Shown: positions 38,226 through 47,753 of the stretch, piece by piece
Layout: the number at the start of each line of letters is the position of its first letter
How positions within the stretch are numbered: position 1 is the stretch's first letter
Source of the DNA: Boletus sp. NGJ
Lineage: Eukaryota > Basidiomycota > Agaricomycetes > Boletales > Boletaceae
DNA length: 64,000 nt
NCBI GenBank assembly: GCA_019096195.1
Contig: JAGTXK010000005.1
Location: forward strand, 434,001 to 498,000
Direction of reading: 5' to 3'
Notes under the pieces: generated by a model
The model's database searches: none
The model's input: only the letters and a program-made list of their open reading frames with translations
Told to the model about the DNA's origin: nothing
Made by a program: the position numbers and the translations under genes

Positions 38226-39851
38226 GCTTGAAGGGAGCACTTCGTTAGAGGTGCGTTTATAATGCATCGGTTGGAATGGCGTCTACCTTATATTAGAAGG
38301 CAACGGCTGGATTGTATTAGCGCACCGTTCGCCGCGGTGATCCAAATCAATTGATTCCTACGGAAAGCAACGCCATCCTGATAATTAGATAAGATGGCAT
38401 TATTTGAATTGCGGATCGCCGCACCCTCCTTTCGGAGGACTATACAACTGGCAATATGGAACCCAGATTTACGTTGACGTGGTTGGCCTGCGACGGTTGG
38501 GGACAGTATGCTCCAAACTCCGGTTCAATGGCAGTTCATGGTCCATGGCTTTTTCTGGAAGAAAAGTATTTGATTAATGGGCATGTACCACAAGTAGGTG
38601 CTAGATGGACCTTTCCATGGCGAGGACAATAGATCAATGACCGCAAGCTGCGAGGGAGTCAGAACAACTACAAGCGTAAGCGTGAAGGAGATGCCATTAA
38701 TTATCTTGTGTCACAACTGAAACTCAGTAGCATTGAAACTTTGTATCAGCTCTCGCTTTCATCTGCGACGCACGGCATTTTATAGAATAGAGTTTGTAAG
38801 TACGGAGGCATGGCTGACCGTGTTGCATTCACCGGCGATGTCCGTCGCACGCTGCGGTAGACCCAAGGCACTTTTCTGATGCGAAGTCTGTCTCGGCAAT
38901 GGTCAACGGTGACAGAACCTTCCAAGACAGATAACGTGGGAGGGAATGAGGCAGAGTTGGGTAACTTACCAGTGGTCCGGGTGTGCTAGTGTGTCGAACC
39001 GTAGGCATCCAACATTTGTGACTCTTCTACTGATAGATGCCGTAACCTCCTTCTCGAAGTATGTTCGTGTTCCTTGGCAACTGCCCATACGCCATGTGGC
39101 GAAGACTGCGACTTGACGGCATCAACAAAGGCACTGGCAAGCAGCGATTCCCGGATCGCCAGCCTGTCTGCCACATGAGTGCCAAGACAGAGATGCTGAC
39201 CGTGCGGCTCGTACCAAGGTTGTGCAATGCGGAACTTCTAGGTTGAGGGCTGATGAGCCACCAACAATCTAACCATCTCCTGCGTATTACCCCGGGCCGG
39301 ACATCATTCAGTTCGTCCGAATTGTTTACGACGTAGTTGGCCATGCCACACCTTAACCTTAATCCAAGGAACTTAATCTTGTCCAAAGAGTCGCAGGCTC
39401 TTTCTTGCCCACCGCTGCTTCGAGTGTGGGGGCGACTTAGGGTTAGAATCTACCACGAAAAGTGTAGTGCGATCAGTTATTTAATTTGATTAATATTATC
39501 GCGGACCCACCAGTATATACAACCCAAATCCCCACGAGTAGAAAAGAGAACAAAGTAGATTTAATATATGGTCAATTGGTCAAGCAAGGTTTCAGTCGGC
39601 GAAGGCAGCAACCAACCAGCGTGAGAATGCGCAGTTGGCCGTGACCAGCGTGTGACATTCTGTGACTGGTTGAGGGAAGACGGGAAGGCATTTCCCTATC
39701 CACAGTATGTACAAGTACACCAGGCAGATGGTGCACTGCGACTTAGTCTGCGGGACGGACGGGGTAGAAGTCTCATAATGTAGGCACGGGTCCGTTTAAC
39801 TGAGAATCTGTCCCATAATAAAATTAAGTACTGAGCTATCATAGGGCTCTG
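38226..39851. other. Long intergenic region, no supported gene
   Basis: About 1.6 kb with only short frames. Minus-strand frames at about 39000-39386 read through mixed sequence with no motif and have no splice logic that yields a family. The region has no obvious repeats and is noticeably poorer in open frames than its flanks. Confidence 0.4.
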
Positions 39852-41849
39852 CTAACTACTATCAGAATCGATGCAAACAGCCACCCGTTGTGCTACGTCA
39901 GAGTCTAGGTTGCACCGTTTTGTCAAGATACGAATTAGATCCTTTCCTCTCGGAAAACCCTTATCCACCAGCGAACCCAAACCCTTCAGAATACGACCAA
40001 TCCAAGCCTCGGGTGGCATCGAAAACTTGCCTTGATCATCAAAGTGCGAAAGAAGACCCCGAAGAATATCCCTCGACTCGGCATACTTGGGATGACTGTC
40101 CAGCGTCGTGATACACGCATGTCCAGCCGAGTGAATACCACCCCTTTCCAGCGTCTTGCTGTTCCGCTGCCACCACTCCTCCATGTCCGTTTCTCTCTCC
40201 AAGTGGGTCACGGCGAGTGCGATCGGCACTTCTTTCTTCCCGAGGACTTCGTAGAACAATCTATAGTTGCTTTGTGTAGTCGCTGTGATCCTGTTCCCGC
40301 GTATACAGAACAGGAATAGGCTAATGCCGCCCGTCGCGTTCAATCTCCGAATGAGATGAACTGCTTTTTCGATGGCACCGACGTAACCATGCGGACCTTT
40401 TTCAGGTTCTTCCAAGCCAACGGTGTCCCATAAACGAATGGTAGTGGAACCGAGTTGGAATTGGTATTCGGAAGCATCCAGGGTACAAGGCGCACTGTCC
40501 GGTGAGACCGATGCAACCTGCCACCCCGCCAGCAGATTGATGAGAGAGCTTTTACCGACACCAGTCTCTCCAAACAACAAGACGTGCAGGTCTTTGGGAG
40601 GTAAGGTGCGCGGATGGAGAGATTGGTTCACAATGAGATTGCGCACGAGCTTTTGGCAAAACTCGCGACGCCCAGCTACCTGGGGATAACAGTCGTCGGT
40701 TAAGGTGGTGATGCAAGCGTGACCAGTGAAGGACATTTCATAGTTAGAAAACGCTCCCAAGTTGGTCGCCCACCATTCCTCCATAGAATACGCGGGAGTG
40801 ATCGTGGCTGACCGATTCTCGAGATCTGTAATGACCGCGACCACAGGAGTGGCGGGAGCGAACTTGGCGCGCATTCTCATAATGAAATCATATGTCCCCT
40901 TTGTCGCCGTCATAATCCTCGAGACTCCACGAATGCAGATGACCAGGAGATGAACACCACCTTTCTCGTTGAGGTCCGTGAATAACGATCGCAGCGCTTC
41001 CTGTGCGCGCTTTTGGGGTCCGCCCTGTAATCCCTCCCCCAGCCCAGGGGTGTCCCAAAGACGGAAAGTTTGACTGCTAATCTCCCAGTCGTAATGACGC
41101 GCTGTGGTTGTGACAGGGCTAACGTTGTTCGCCACGAAGGCCCGCTCCGTACCGAGCACGAGGTTGACGAGAGAGCTTTTCCCAACTCCTGCCTCGCCCG
41201 CGATAATGATATTGTGAGCCAGTTTCGGTGAAACGCCCTCGATAATGAGGTGGCGAACTAGTCCCTGACACAAATCGTGACGGCCAGGTAACTTGGGGTG
41301 GCAATTGTCAGGTAAAGTCGTGACGCAAGCATGATCAGAGAACGCCATGTTGAAGTCGGAGAGCGTCGCCGCGTTGCTTGTCCACCATTCGTCCATGGAG
41401 GGAATGATATATGGCGGGGCCGATCTATTCTCAAGTTCGGTGATGACAGCGACAACTGGGACGTCCGGAGCGACCTTATCCCGAATCCGCACGATGGTGT
41501 CGTATGTCTGCTTCATGCCTTTGGTGACTCTGGGGAGTCCGCGCATGCAGATTACCACGAGATGGACGCCGCCTCCCCTACTGAGCTCCGTAAGAAGCGA
41601 TCGGAGCGCATCCTGTGCTCGCTTTGGGGATACGGACCCGAACGAGCCTTCGCTAAGACCGGGCGTGTCCCAAAGACGGAATGTCTGAGTATCAGTGGCC
41701 CAATCATGACACTCCGTTCCGACGGTCACACCACGAACGTCGTTCCCTGTGGTAGCGCGGTCTTCACCAGTTACGAGGTTGATTAGCGAACTTTTCCCGA
41801 CACCAGTTTCTCCTGTAACGACGATGTTACGAATTGATTCGAGTTGCAT
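39852..41849 (-). CDS. Tandem triple P-loop GTPase (AIG1/GIMAP-like fold)
   Basis: A single 665-codon exon with three consecutive G domains. Domain 1 (residues ~8-190): NIVVTGETGVGKSSLINLV, RLWDTPGLSEG, VHLVVICMRG, VAVITELENR. Domain 2 (~210-400): NIIIAGEAGVGKSSLVNLV, RLWDTPGLGEG, VHLLVICIRG, VAVITDLENR. Domain 3 (~415-590): VLLFGETGVGKSSLINLLAG, IRLWDTVGLEEP, ISLFLFCIRG, ALAVTHLERE. All three keep the Walker A/G1 lysine; G3 is DTPG in the first two and DTVG in the third. The G4 NKxD is replaced by T-x-L-E, as is common in fungal AIG1-like G domains. Each domain ends with a HACITTL block. Internal triplication is evident. Related animal and plant GTPases act at membranes in immunity; the fungal role is unknown. 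An upstream exon may exist. Confidence 0.85.
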   Translation of the reverse strand: MQLESIRNIVVTGETGVGKSSLINLVTGEDRATTGNDVRGVTVGTECHDWATDTQTFRLWDTPGLSEGSFGSVSPKRAQDALRSLLTELSRGGGVHLVVICMRGLPRVTKGMKQTYDTIVRIRDKVAPDVPVVAVITELENRSAPPYIIPSMDEWWTSNAATLSDFNMAFSDHACVTTLPDNCHPKLPGRHDLCQGLVRHLIIEGVSPKLAHNIIIAGEAGVGKSSLVNLVLGTERAFVANNVSPVTTTARHYDWEISSQTFRLWDTPGLGEGLQGGPQKRAQEALRSLFTDLNEKGGVHLLVICIRGVSRIMTATKGTYDFIMRMRAKFAPATPVVAVITDLENRSATITPAYSMEEWWATNLGAFSNYEMSFTGHACITTLTDDCYPQVAGRREFCQKLVRNLIVNQSLHPRTLPPKDLHVLLFGETGVGKSSLINLLAGWQVASVSPDSAPCTLDASEYQFQLGSTTIRLWDTVGLEEPEKGPHGYVGAIEKAVHLIRRLNATGGISLFLFCIRGNRITATTQSNYRLFYEVLGKKEVPIALAVTHLERETDMEEWWQRNSKTLERGGIHSAGHACITTLDSHPKYAESRDILRGLLSHFDDQGKFSMPPEAWIGRILKGLGSLVDKGFPRGKDLIRILTKRCNLDSDVAQRVAVCIDSDSS

Positions 41850-42463
41850 ACTTCAGAAAGTGTCAGCCCGGATCTTATGTGGGTTCCCAACGCTTACCTT
41901 GCAGATAAGGATAAGGATATTATCACCGAACTTGCTGCCGGTGTCTACAGAGAAGCTGTTGTTGTTAAGTTTTTGAGACTGCAGAAGGGGGAGCGCTCAC
42001 TTTGTACCGCACAGGAGACTGGAGGGCAGCAACGAAGGGTTGCCAGAACCATTTCGCGGACACCTCGTTGCCTTCACGAGCTTGATGGTCCTTCTTGAAT
42101 TGGAAAGCCCTGCGATATGAATCGCCGTTAACGGTCCTTTATGGTGGTAGATCGATATGATCTATCGCCGGGCCCCGTGCTTCACCACCACCAACTATTT
42201 TAGTAGGGAGTCGAGACTGTTACTATTCGAGGTCGCTCCCAAGACTCTGGATCTGCAAAGTAGATATGTATACAAAGTCGGAGGTAAAATGGGAACAAAG
42301 TAACCTAACAAGGGTGCAACGGCGTTGTCACGGACAGACGGCGCAAACCTGTGCGAGCTAGTCAACACACCCAACGCTCAATGTGAAGTAGCGGGTGGGT
42401 CAACAGTAACCTGCTTTTCCTTCGTTATCCTGCAACCTGGAGTGGAATCTGCGAGCGCATACC
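41850..42463. other. Intergenic, upstream of the GTPase gene
   Basis: No recognised gene. It may hold the GTPase promoter and a short 5' exon. Inverted matches near 42135-42180 (ATCGATATGATCTATCG) form a small dyad of unknown meaning. Confidence 0.4.
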
Positions 42464-42769
42464 CTATGATAGACCTTTCAACACCTCGTCAAGTTCTCCC
42501 TGAACCTTTTGTATCTCGGCGTGCTTCTTCTGCAATTCTCCACTGTTGTAAACCCTAAGAGCTCCCCGAGTCTCGTCAACGAACTCGTATGACCTCTCCG
42601 TCGACATCAACAGTTCGGAAGACTCGGTGGTACTGGCCCCCGATGAAGGTTCCTGAGAGAGGATGCTCGACAAATCTACACTGGAAGCGCGCAAGAGAGC
42701 AAGGTCACGGAGAGTGTCGCTGAGTAAAAGAGGTTTGGATTTGGAGGATGACATCGCGGAGGCGGACAA
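42464..42769 (-). CDS. Small hypothetical coiled-coil protein
   Basis: A 101-codon frame starting MSASAMSSSKSKPLLL. It has LSDTLRDLALLRASSVDLS, an acidic/serine linker, and a C-terminal helix (ELQKKHAEIQKVQGELDEVL) likely to form a coiled coil. The layout, a short conserved-looking helix at each end, suggests a small subunit of a larger complex. The family is not recognised. The inner methionine (MSSSKSK) is an equally good start. Confidence 0.5.
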   Translation of the reverse strand: MSASAMSSSKSKPLLLSDTLRDLALLRASSVDLSSILSQEPSSGASTTESSELLMSTERSYEFVDETRGALRVYNSGELQKKHAEIQKVQGELDEVLKGLS

Positions 42770-43071
42770 CTTGAATCAAGTCTCTTTTCCGAACCTCGTC
42801 ACGGTATCCAAGGTGCTGTGCTAGGACAGCCTTCCGTCCGCAGCAGCAAGTTGACGAGTTCACACACGTTTGCATTGGGACCTCAATTGAGCAAACAAAT
42901 TCTCTCAACGCCTGAACAGTAAGCTAAACTTCTTTCTTCACGATTCACTTTAGGTCTCTTAGAAACCCCGGTGCCAAGAACACTATTAGTCACATCTACA
43001 CCATTCAGGGATACCTCGCTCCGCTCGTCCTAGCATCCTATCATTTAACTGCAGGTCTTGGATAGTACCTC

Positions 43072-44043
43072 ATGGCATCCGCAACCGAAGATCGCCCTGC
43101 AGCACCACCAGCACCAGCGGATGAGATTGCCACCTCTGTACCACCTCCCAGAATTGAGCCCACGAGACACTCAGCATTCGACTCTCCAGAGGCAGATGTC
43201 GTCCTGGTCTCGCGCGACCTCGTTCGTTTCCGGATGCACTCATTCACTCTGAAAACGACGTCGGGGTGGTTCCGCTCTCTATTCACACTCCCCCGGCCTT
43301 CCCCGTCAAGCACTGCTGAGGCAGAGGGCCGTGATCGACGGCCTGCGCTAACCCCGTCAATCGCAGATCCCGAGACGATTCATCTTGACGAAGATTCGTC
43401 TACACTCGAGCTCTTATTTTACATGATTAGTGGTCTTCCCATTCAACCACTGATGTCGTTTGACACCGTCGACGCACTCCTATTCGCTTCGGAGAAATAC
43501 GACATGCCGGGCCCCACGTCGCTCGTGCGCATCGCTGTGCTTACTCCCCCACTCGCGGATCAGCCTCTACGACTGTACGCCGCTGCATCCCGATGTGGAT
43601 GGACAGAGGAGGCTAAAGTTGCCTCACAGCGGACTCTTGCAATGGATCTATGGCAGGATGAACACTGGGAGATGCTCGCAAAGGTAGACGTGCGCTTTGC
43701 GCTCGCTCTCCTAAAGCTTCATCGGTCGAGAAGAGAAGGTTTGCGCAAGAAGCTTGACGAGCACCCGTTCGTCAATGCAACCCCTTTGTCCTATTGTTCA
43801 AGATGCAGGCGACAGACAGATCATTACGCTTGGCGGGAGCTCAAACATAGGATTGTCGCGGAGGTGGACACTAGACCATTGGGGGACACGATCTTGGATG
43901 TGGGGCTGACGGAGTGGCCAGAGGCAAAGGCATGCTGGGAGGCGAAATGCCCATACACGGACTGCGCGATCTTGCAGTATGACAAGACCGAAACGATGCG
44001 ACTAATCAAGGAGTGTATAGACGAACTCCCAAAGACGACGTGA
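43072..44043 (+). CDS. BTB/POZ domain protein
   Basis: A single-exon, 323-residue protein. After a proline-rich start (APPAPADEIATSVPPP) the BTB fold reads ADVVLVSRDLVRFRMHSFTL, KTTSGWFRSLFTLP, then an S/R-rich loop, IHLDEDSSTLELLFYMISGL and ALLFASEKYDMPGPTSLV. This is followed by a BACK-like helical region (RLYAAASRCGWTEEAKVASQ) and a small C-terminal part with possible zinc-binding cysteines (YCSRCRRQTDHYAW). Such fungal BTB proteins are numerous in Agaricomycetes. The fold mediates protein interaction, often as Cullin-3 adaptors; the partner here is unknown. Confidence 0.85.
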   Translation: MASATEDRPAAPPAPADEIATSVPPPRIEPTRHSAFDSPEADVVLVSRDLVRFRMHSFTLKTTSGWFRSLFTLPRPSPSSTAEAEGRDRRPALTPSIADPETIHLDEDSSTLELLFYMISGLPIQPLMSFDTVDALLFASEKYDMPGPTSLVRIAVLTPPLADQPLRLYAAASRCGWTEEAKVASQRTLAMDLWQDEHWEMLAKVDVRFALALLKLHRSRREGLRKKLDEHPFVNATPLSYCSRCRRQTDHYAWRELKHRIVAEVDTRPLGDTILDVGLTEWPEAKACWEAKCPYTDCAILQYDKTETMRLIKECIDELPKTT

Positions 44044-44173
44044 TAGAAGGGAACGCCTTGTATTACTATTACTAGCTTACAACTAACGCACACTAGAGAT
44101 TAGGTAATCACATGAGTGTGCTTCCACCAGCAAACTTATCGCTTGGACTCGAAGCTCTTTTCAAGAAAAGAAG

Positions 44174-45422
44174 ATGCTCGTCTCCACGTCGCGTTGGCTG
44201 TCTAGGATTGCCAGATCTCGCTCATTTACCACTGCCTCACTCCTTAGAGCACCAAACGAACCCCCAAAACCGCCTCGGCCGATAGATGATTCCACTTCGG
44301 CCCTCGACTACAAAAGCACGCAGAGAATACGTCCTCCACCTCTCCCAGTGTCGGACGTTCCGCGTTCGCGGAGCGCTGAAGAGGCCGTGACCAATATCTT
44401 GTATAATACGCCGCCTCCGAACCTGCAGCCCTATAAAAAGTTTGTCCATTTTCACGCCAACTCCAATTATGTCCCAGCGTGTGATGACCGTGTTCTCGTT
44501 CAGGCATATCCTCAACTGTCTCGTCCAGAATGAACCTGGAGTTTTATCTCGCGTATCCAGCATTTTAGCTGGACGAGGGTTCAACATCGATTCTCTCGTC
44601 GTCTGTCGCACTGAAATTCGCGACCTGAGTCGTATGTCGATTGTCATCAGTGGTCAAGACAGCGTCGTCGAGCAAGCTCGCCGACAACTCGAAGATCTCG
44701 TACGTAAAACCCTCTCCTTCCATCTTTCCGTCCAGCCTCAACACAAAGACACGTATTTACGAGCATTATAGGTCCCTGTTTGGGCTGTCCTCGACTATAC
44801 CAACACTCGCGTGATATCGCGCGAGCTGCTTCTCGTCAAAGTCTCCATCCTAGGGCCCGAATACCTCGAAGACCAGTTCGTCGGCGGACCCTCTCACGAA
44901 GCCCGCCGGAGCCCTCCACACACGCACGCTCCCCCGTCTGTTTCCTCCTCCAGCGCCTCCAAAGCCGAACGCGAGGCGCTTTTGGCGCACAATTTTGAGC
45001 GAGGCGGGCACCCCGAGACAGCCGCCACGGATCCCCAAACACCGCTTCCCCTAACAGCCTCGGAAGCGCTCCGGCTAAAACACCAGCACCTACAGTCCAT
45101 CTCTGTCCTCGCAAACCAATTCGGGGCGAAGATTGTGGACGTGAGCGATAATAGCGTCATCGTAGAGTTGACAGCCAAGACGAATCGTGTGGTTGCGTTC
45201 TTGAATCTTATAAAGCCGTTTGGGATATTGGAGAGCGCAAGAACCGGTGGGTTTTTCTTTCCCTTTTTATTCTCATCGCCTTGTTGGATGGACTGATAAT
45301 ACGTGGTCTGTAAAGGTTTGATGGCGATGCCGCGTACGCCGATTGCGAGGTCAACGGATGACGCGGATGACGTCTCTGAGGAAGGTGGTGCTGTGGATGC
45401 CAGCCTGCTCCCTCCTGGCTAA
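44174..45422 (+). CDS. ILV6: Acetolactate synthase regulatory (small) subunit
   Basis: Starts MLVSTSRWLSRIARSRSFTT, a mitochondrial presequence. After a proline-rich linker the ACT domain reads HILNCLVQNEPGVLSRVSSI, LAGRGFNIDSLVVCRTEIRD, then MSIVISGQDSVVEQARRQLE. The next exon gives VWAVLDYTNTRVISRELLLV and KVSILGPEYLEDQF. The C-terminal regulatory domain has LQSISVLANQFGAKIVDVSD, SVIVELTAKTNRVVAFLNLI and KPFGILESARTG, and the last exon LMAMPRTPIARS. Ilv6 activates the catalytic subunit Ilv2 and confers valine feedback in branched-chain amino-acid synthesis in mitochondria. Four exons; stop at 45422. It is the last conventional gene before the subtelomere. Confidence 0.93.
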
Positions 45423-45787
45423 TGCGTTGAGCCGGTCAAATGTCTATCAAAATATCTATTGCTTCCTGCATACACACTATCTAGGGATGATATAGGAATG
45501 ATATGCACATTCAATGGAGTTAAGGCACAATATCCGAGAAAATTTACTGCAGAATGCACTTCAGTCACCCTCCCAGGGGTATCTCATAGGTCCATCTCTC
45601 CCACTAGAGGGTTGGACCTATGGGGTGCCTAGGATCAGGGAATTCCCAATAATATGGGCAACATGAATGATTAAGGACCTTTATTAGAAAATGGGTTGGT
45701 TTTCCCAGAGGGTTAGGGGGGAGTGAGCACTCGAGTGAAGCGAGAGTGCGAGCGGGGATTTTAAGGGATCTAATCTAATTGGGTAAG
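45423..45787. other. Start of subtelomeric sequence with a 3'-hairpin relic
   Basis: No gene. At 45710-45758 a TTAGGGGGG is followed by GAGCACTCGAGTGAAGCGAG, the same hairpin module found at the RNA-sense 3' ends of the Penelope-like elements further right. This is the most centromere-proximal trace of such an element and marks a likely former chromosome terminus. Confidence 0.55.
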
Positions 45788-46617
45788 GGCTACCATAGGG
45801 TACAGGTAACATCAACATAGCAAACCACGCACATGCGCCAATGGCGCATGTGCGCGTCCACAACAACATCGCAATAAAACATGAACAATCGAGTGTTGAT
45901 AACGACGACTGCGGCATAAACGATGAACAGATGAAAACGAGGAATATGTTGAGTGTAGTTATACAGCGCGCACATGCGCGCATGGCGCATGTGTGTGTGA
46001 AATAAACAACAACAACAAGACACATGTTTCACATTTATACGACAAACACGCCGATGCGCCATGAGAGCATCTGCTCAGTTGATAGGTGTGTCGTACTATA
46101 GACAGCGCGCACATGCGCCATGTGCGCATGTGCGCGGGAAACAAACAACAAACAAGACCTCAGTACGACACACCTATCAACTGAGCAGATGCTCTCATGG
46201 CGCATCGGCGTGTTTGTCGTATAATGTGAAACATGTGTCTTGTTGTTGTTGCTTATTTCACACGCACATGCGCCATGCGCGCATGTGCGCGCTGTATAAC
46301 TACACTCAACATATTCCTCGCTTTCATCTGTTCATCGTTTATGCCGCAGTCGTCGTTATCAACACTCGACAATGGCGTCGTTGTCATCCGCGCCTGGAAT
46401 GCATTGCATTCCTCTTTTCACATACATGTCCTGTGTACATTATTTTAGTACCTTATATTTACACTCTGAAGGGTTCAAATCACCTCTACGCTCACGTATC
46501 ATTCCTCCCGATTTTCACTGAGAACAGTGCTCGTGTGTACTTCTCCCAATACCATTCCGGTACAACTACATATTCAGTGTATTTTCATGGGTCTAATCAT
46601 CGTGGCTACCATAGGGT
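45788..46617. repeat. Large fold-back with 208-bp arms
   Basis: The left arm (45889-46096) and right arm (46162-46369) are near-perfect inverted copies, for example TCGAGTGTTGATAACGACGA against its complement, and AGTACGACACACCTATC in the right arm. The loop is about 65 bp. Within and beside the arms are nested short palindromes built on GCGCACATGCGC/GCATGTGCGC, e.g. CGCACATGCGCCA then TGGCGCATGTGCG at about 45828. A 14-bp direct repeat GGCTACCATAGGGT borders the whole region (45788-45801 and 46604-46617), possibly a target duplication. The open frames read from it are repeat translations, not genes. Confidence 0.85.
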
Positions 46618-46650
46618 TAGGGTTAGGGTTAGGGTTAGGGTTAGGTTAGG
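46613..46650 (+). repeat. Interstitial telomeric repeat (TTAGGG)n
   Basis: About six TTAGGG units, one shortened to TTAGG. They directly abut the 3'-hairpin module of the first ~933-bp unit. The G-rich strand runs left to right, so the distal chromosome end is to the right. Confidence 0.95.
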
Positions 46651-47476
46651 GAGCCGAGCCGAGCCGCGAAGCGGCGAGGCGAGGCGTTACCGGCGGTAAG
46701 GCGATAACGCTGTTGCCTCGGCAAGGGATTACCTTATGGGTCGCACTAGAGATATTGTCTACCGGTCGAGTACCAATTCGCCGGCGGTGTCTAGCCTTAG
46801 CTAGCACCCTAGTGTTTATCTACACTAAAGGCCCGTCATGGGTTTCGACCTTTTGGTCTCATCAGTAGGGGCGCACACCCCTAAACCCACACCACCTTAG
46901 GACATACTAACCGGCTTATGTACACCTCACCATGATTTTGTATTGTCCTGGGCAGACTGGCTCATGAAATTTCCTTTTCAGGACTTATGACCGCCATACT
47001 TAGGAATTTCTCCCACGCAGCCGCTTTCAGACCCCGCAATCACGTGTCATTGGTGCGCCGTGCCGGCTGTTAACCGGCCGCGTTATACCCGGTGAACGCT
47101 TAGTCAGCCGCAGGCCCCGCGGCTCGTTAGTTAACCGGTCACGTGACGTTGGAAATCGACCACGATCGCTACACTAGTAGTAGGGCCGGGTGGCCACATA
47201 ACGCTTACCAATCAAGGCAGTGGCGTTAGGAATTACTACAGTGGGTTAACGCCGCACAGGGACACGCAGTGTTAGGTTAGGGAATGTGCGCCAATAGCAG
47301 GTCACGTGCCAAGTCACGTGATCGCCTTCTCCGTACCGGTTTAATCGGGAGATCTACCGGTTTGAGAGCCATTGGTAACCATCAGCCAAATCGGGTCATA
47401 GAACATGCCCGTGGGTCCGCGCTTAAACGCGCTCCCCAGCCAATTCCGTGCCGGCAAACCAGAGCTATTTTCATAG
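46651..47476 (-). mobile_element. ~933-bp hammerhead unit, copy A, 5'-truncated
   Basis: The same sequence as the units at 52632-56361 but ending after TTTTCATAGATGGG, where TTAGGG repeats take over. In RNA sense (minus strand) this is a 5' truncation with an intact 3' end, which carries the GCCGC-UUC-GCGGC hairpin and CCCTAACC. That is the signature of incomplete reverse transcription followed by telomere capping. It is slightly diverged from the tandem copies (for instance the second cassette lacks three bases near the hammerhead). No protein-coding role is likely. Confidence 0.8.
46839..46889 (-). ncRNA. Type III hammerhead ribozyme (unit A)
   Basis: Minus strand, 5' to 3': stem III strand UGGGU; cleavage site near UU; stem I UAGGGG-UGUGCG-CCCCUA; conserved core CUGAUGA; stem II GACC-AAAA-GGUC; GAAA; stem III strand CCCA. 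All invariant core bases are present. Stem III is only four to six pairs, as in hammerheads of Penelope-like elements and retrozymes, which often act as dimers. The cleavage triplet would be GUU or, with one-base slippage, UUA. Confidence 0.85.
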
Positions 47477-47630
47477 ATGGGTTAGGGTTAGGTTTAGGTT
47501 AGGGGGGAGCGAGCACTCGAGCGAAGCGAGAGTGCGAGCGGGGATAGTGTGGGATGGGGGGCCAGATAGGTAATAGGCTGAGGGCGACCAGCTCTTAGGG
47601 TTAGGTTAGGGTTAGGGTTAGGGGGGCCGA
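47477..47630. repeat. Telomeric tracts bracketing a ~90-bp PLE 3'-end fragment
   Basis: TTAGGG repeats at about 47477-47504 and 47596-47630. Between them, 47505-47595 holds GAGCACTCGAGCGAAGCGAG, the GTGTGGGATGGGGGGCCAG linker, and the ribozyme 3' half (GATAGGTAATAGGCTGAGGG), stopping in the ribozyme's stem III. In RNA sense this is an extreme 5'-truncated copy of a Penelope-like element 3' end, capped by telomere. Confidence 0.8.
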
Positions 47631-47676
47631 GCTGCGAGCGAAGCGAGCAGCGAGGGGGATATGTGTAGGATGGGGG

Positions 47677-47753
47677 GCCAGATAGGTAATAGGCGTTGGA
47701 GCCTCCGCTTCCAACACCACCTATTTCGTCCGGGGACTCATCAGACCTCTGGC
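47677..47753 (-). ncRNA. Type I hammerhead ribozyme of PLE 1
   Basis: Minus strand: stem I strand GCCAGAGGU; core CUGAUGA; stem II GUCC-CC-GGAC; GAAA; stem III UAGG...GUUGGA closed by a nine-base loop and returning UCCAAC.CCUA; cleavage after AUU; then stem I return strand ACC-UA-UCUGGC. All conserved bases are present, stem I pairs over nine positions with a two-base bulge, and stem III is long, so a monomer should be able to fold. Predicted cleavage yields an RNA starting ACCUAUCUGGC. Confidence 0.88.

Noticed and set aside
38986-39386. Overlapping minus-strand frames in the gap before the GTPase gene
   Set aside because: Low-information composition, no splice chain and no recognised family.
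43041-43313. Minus-strand frame overlapping the BTB gene start
   Set aside because: Shadow of the BTB reading frame with no independent support.
46061-46699. A 212-codon frame across the fold-back and telomeric repeats
   Set aside because: It reads through inverted repeats and ends in TTAGGG translated as VRVRVR, so it is repeat sequence.
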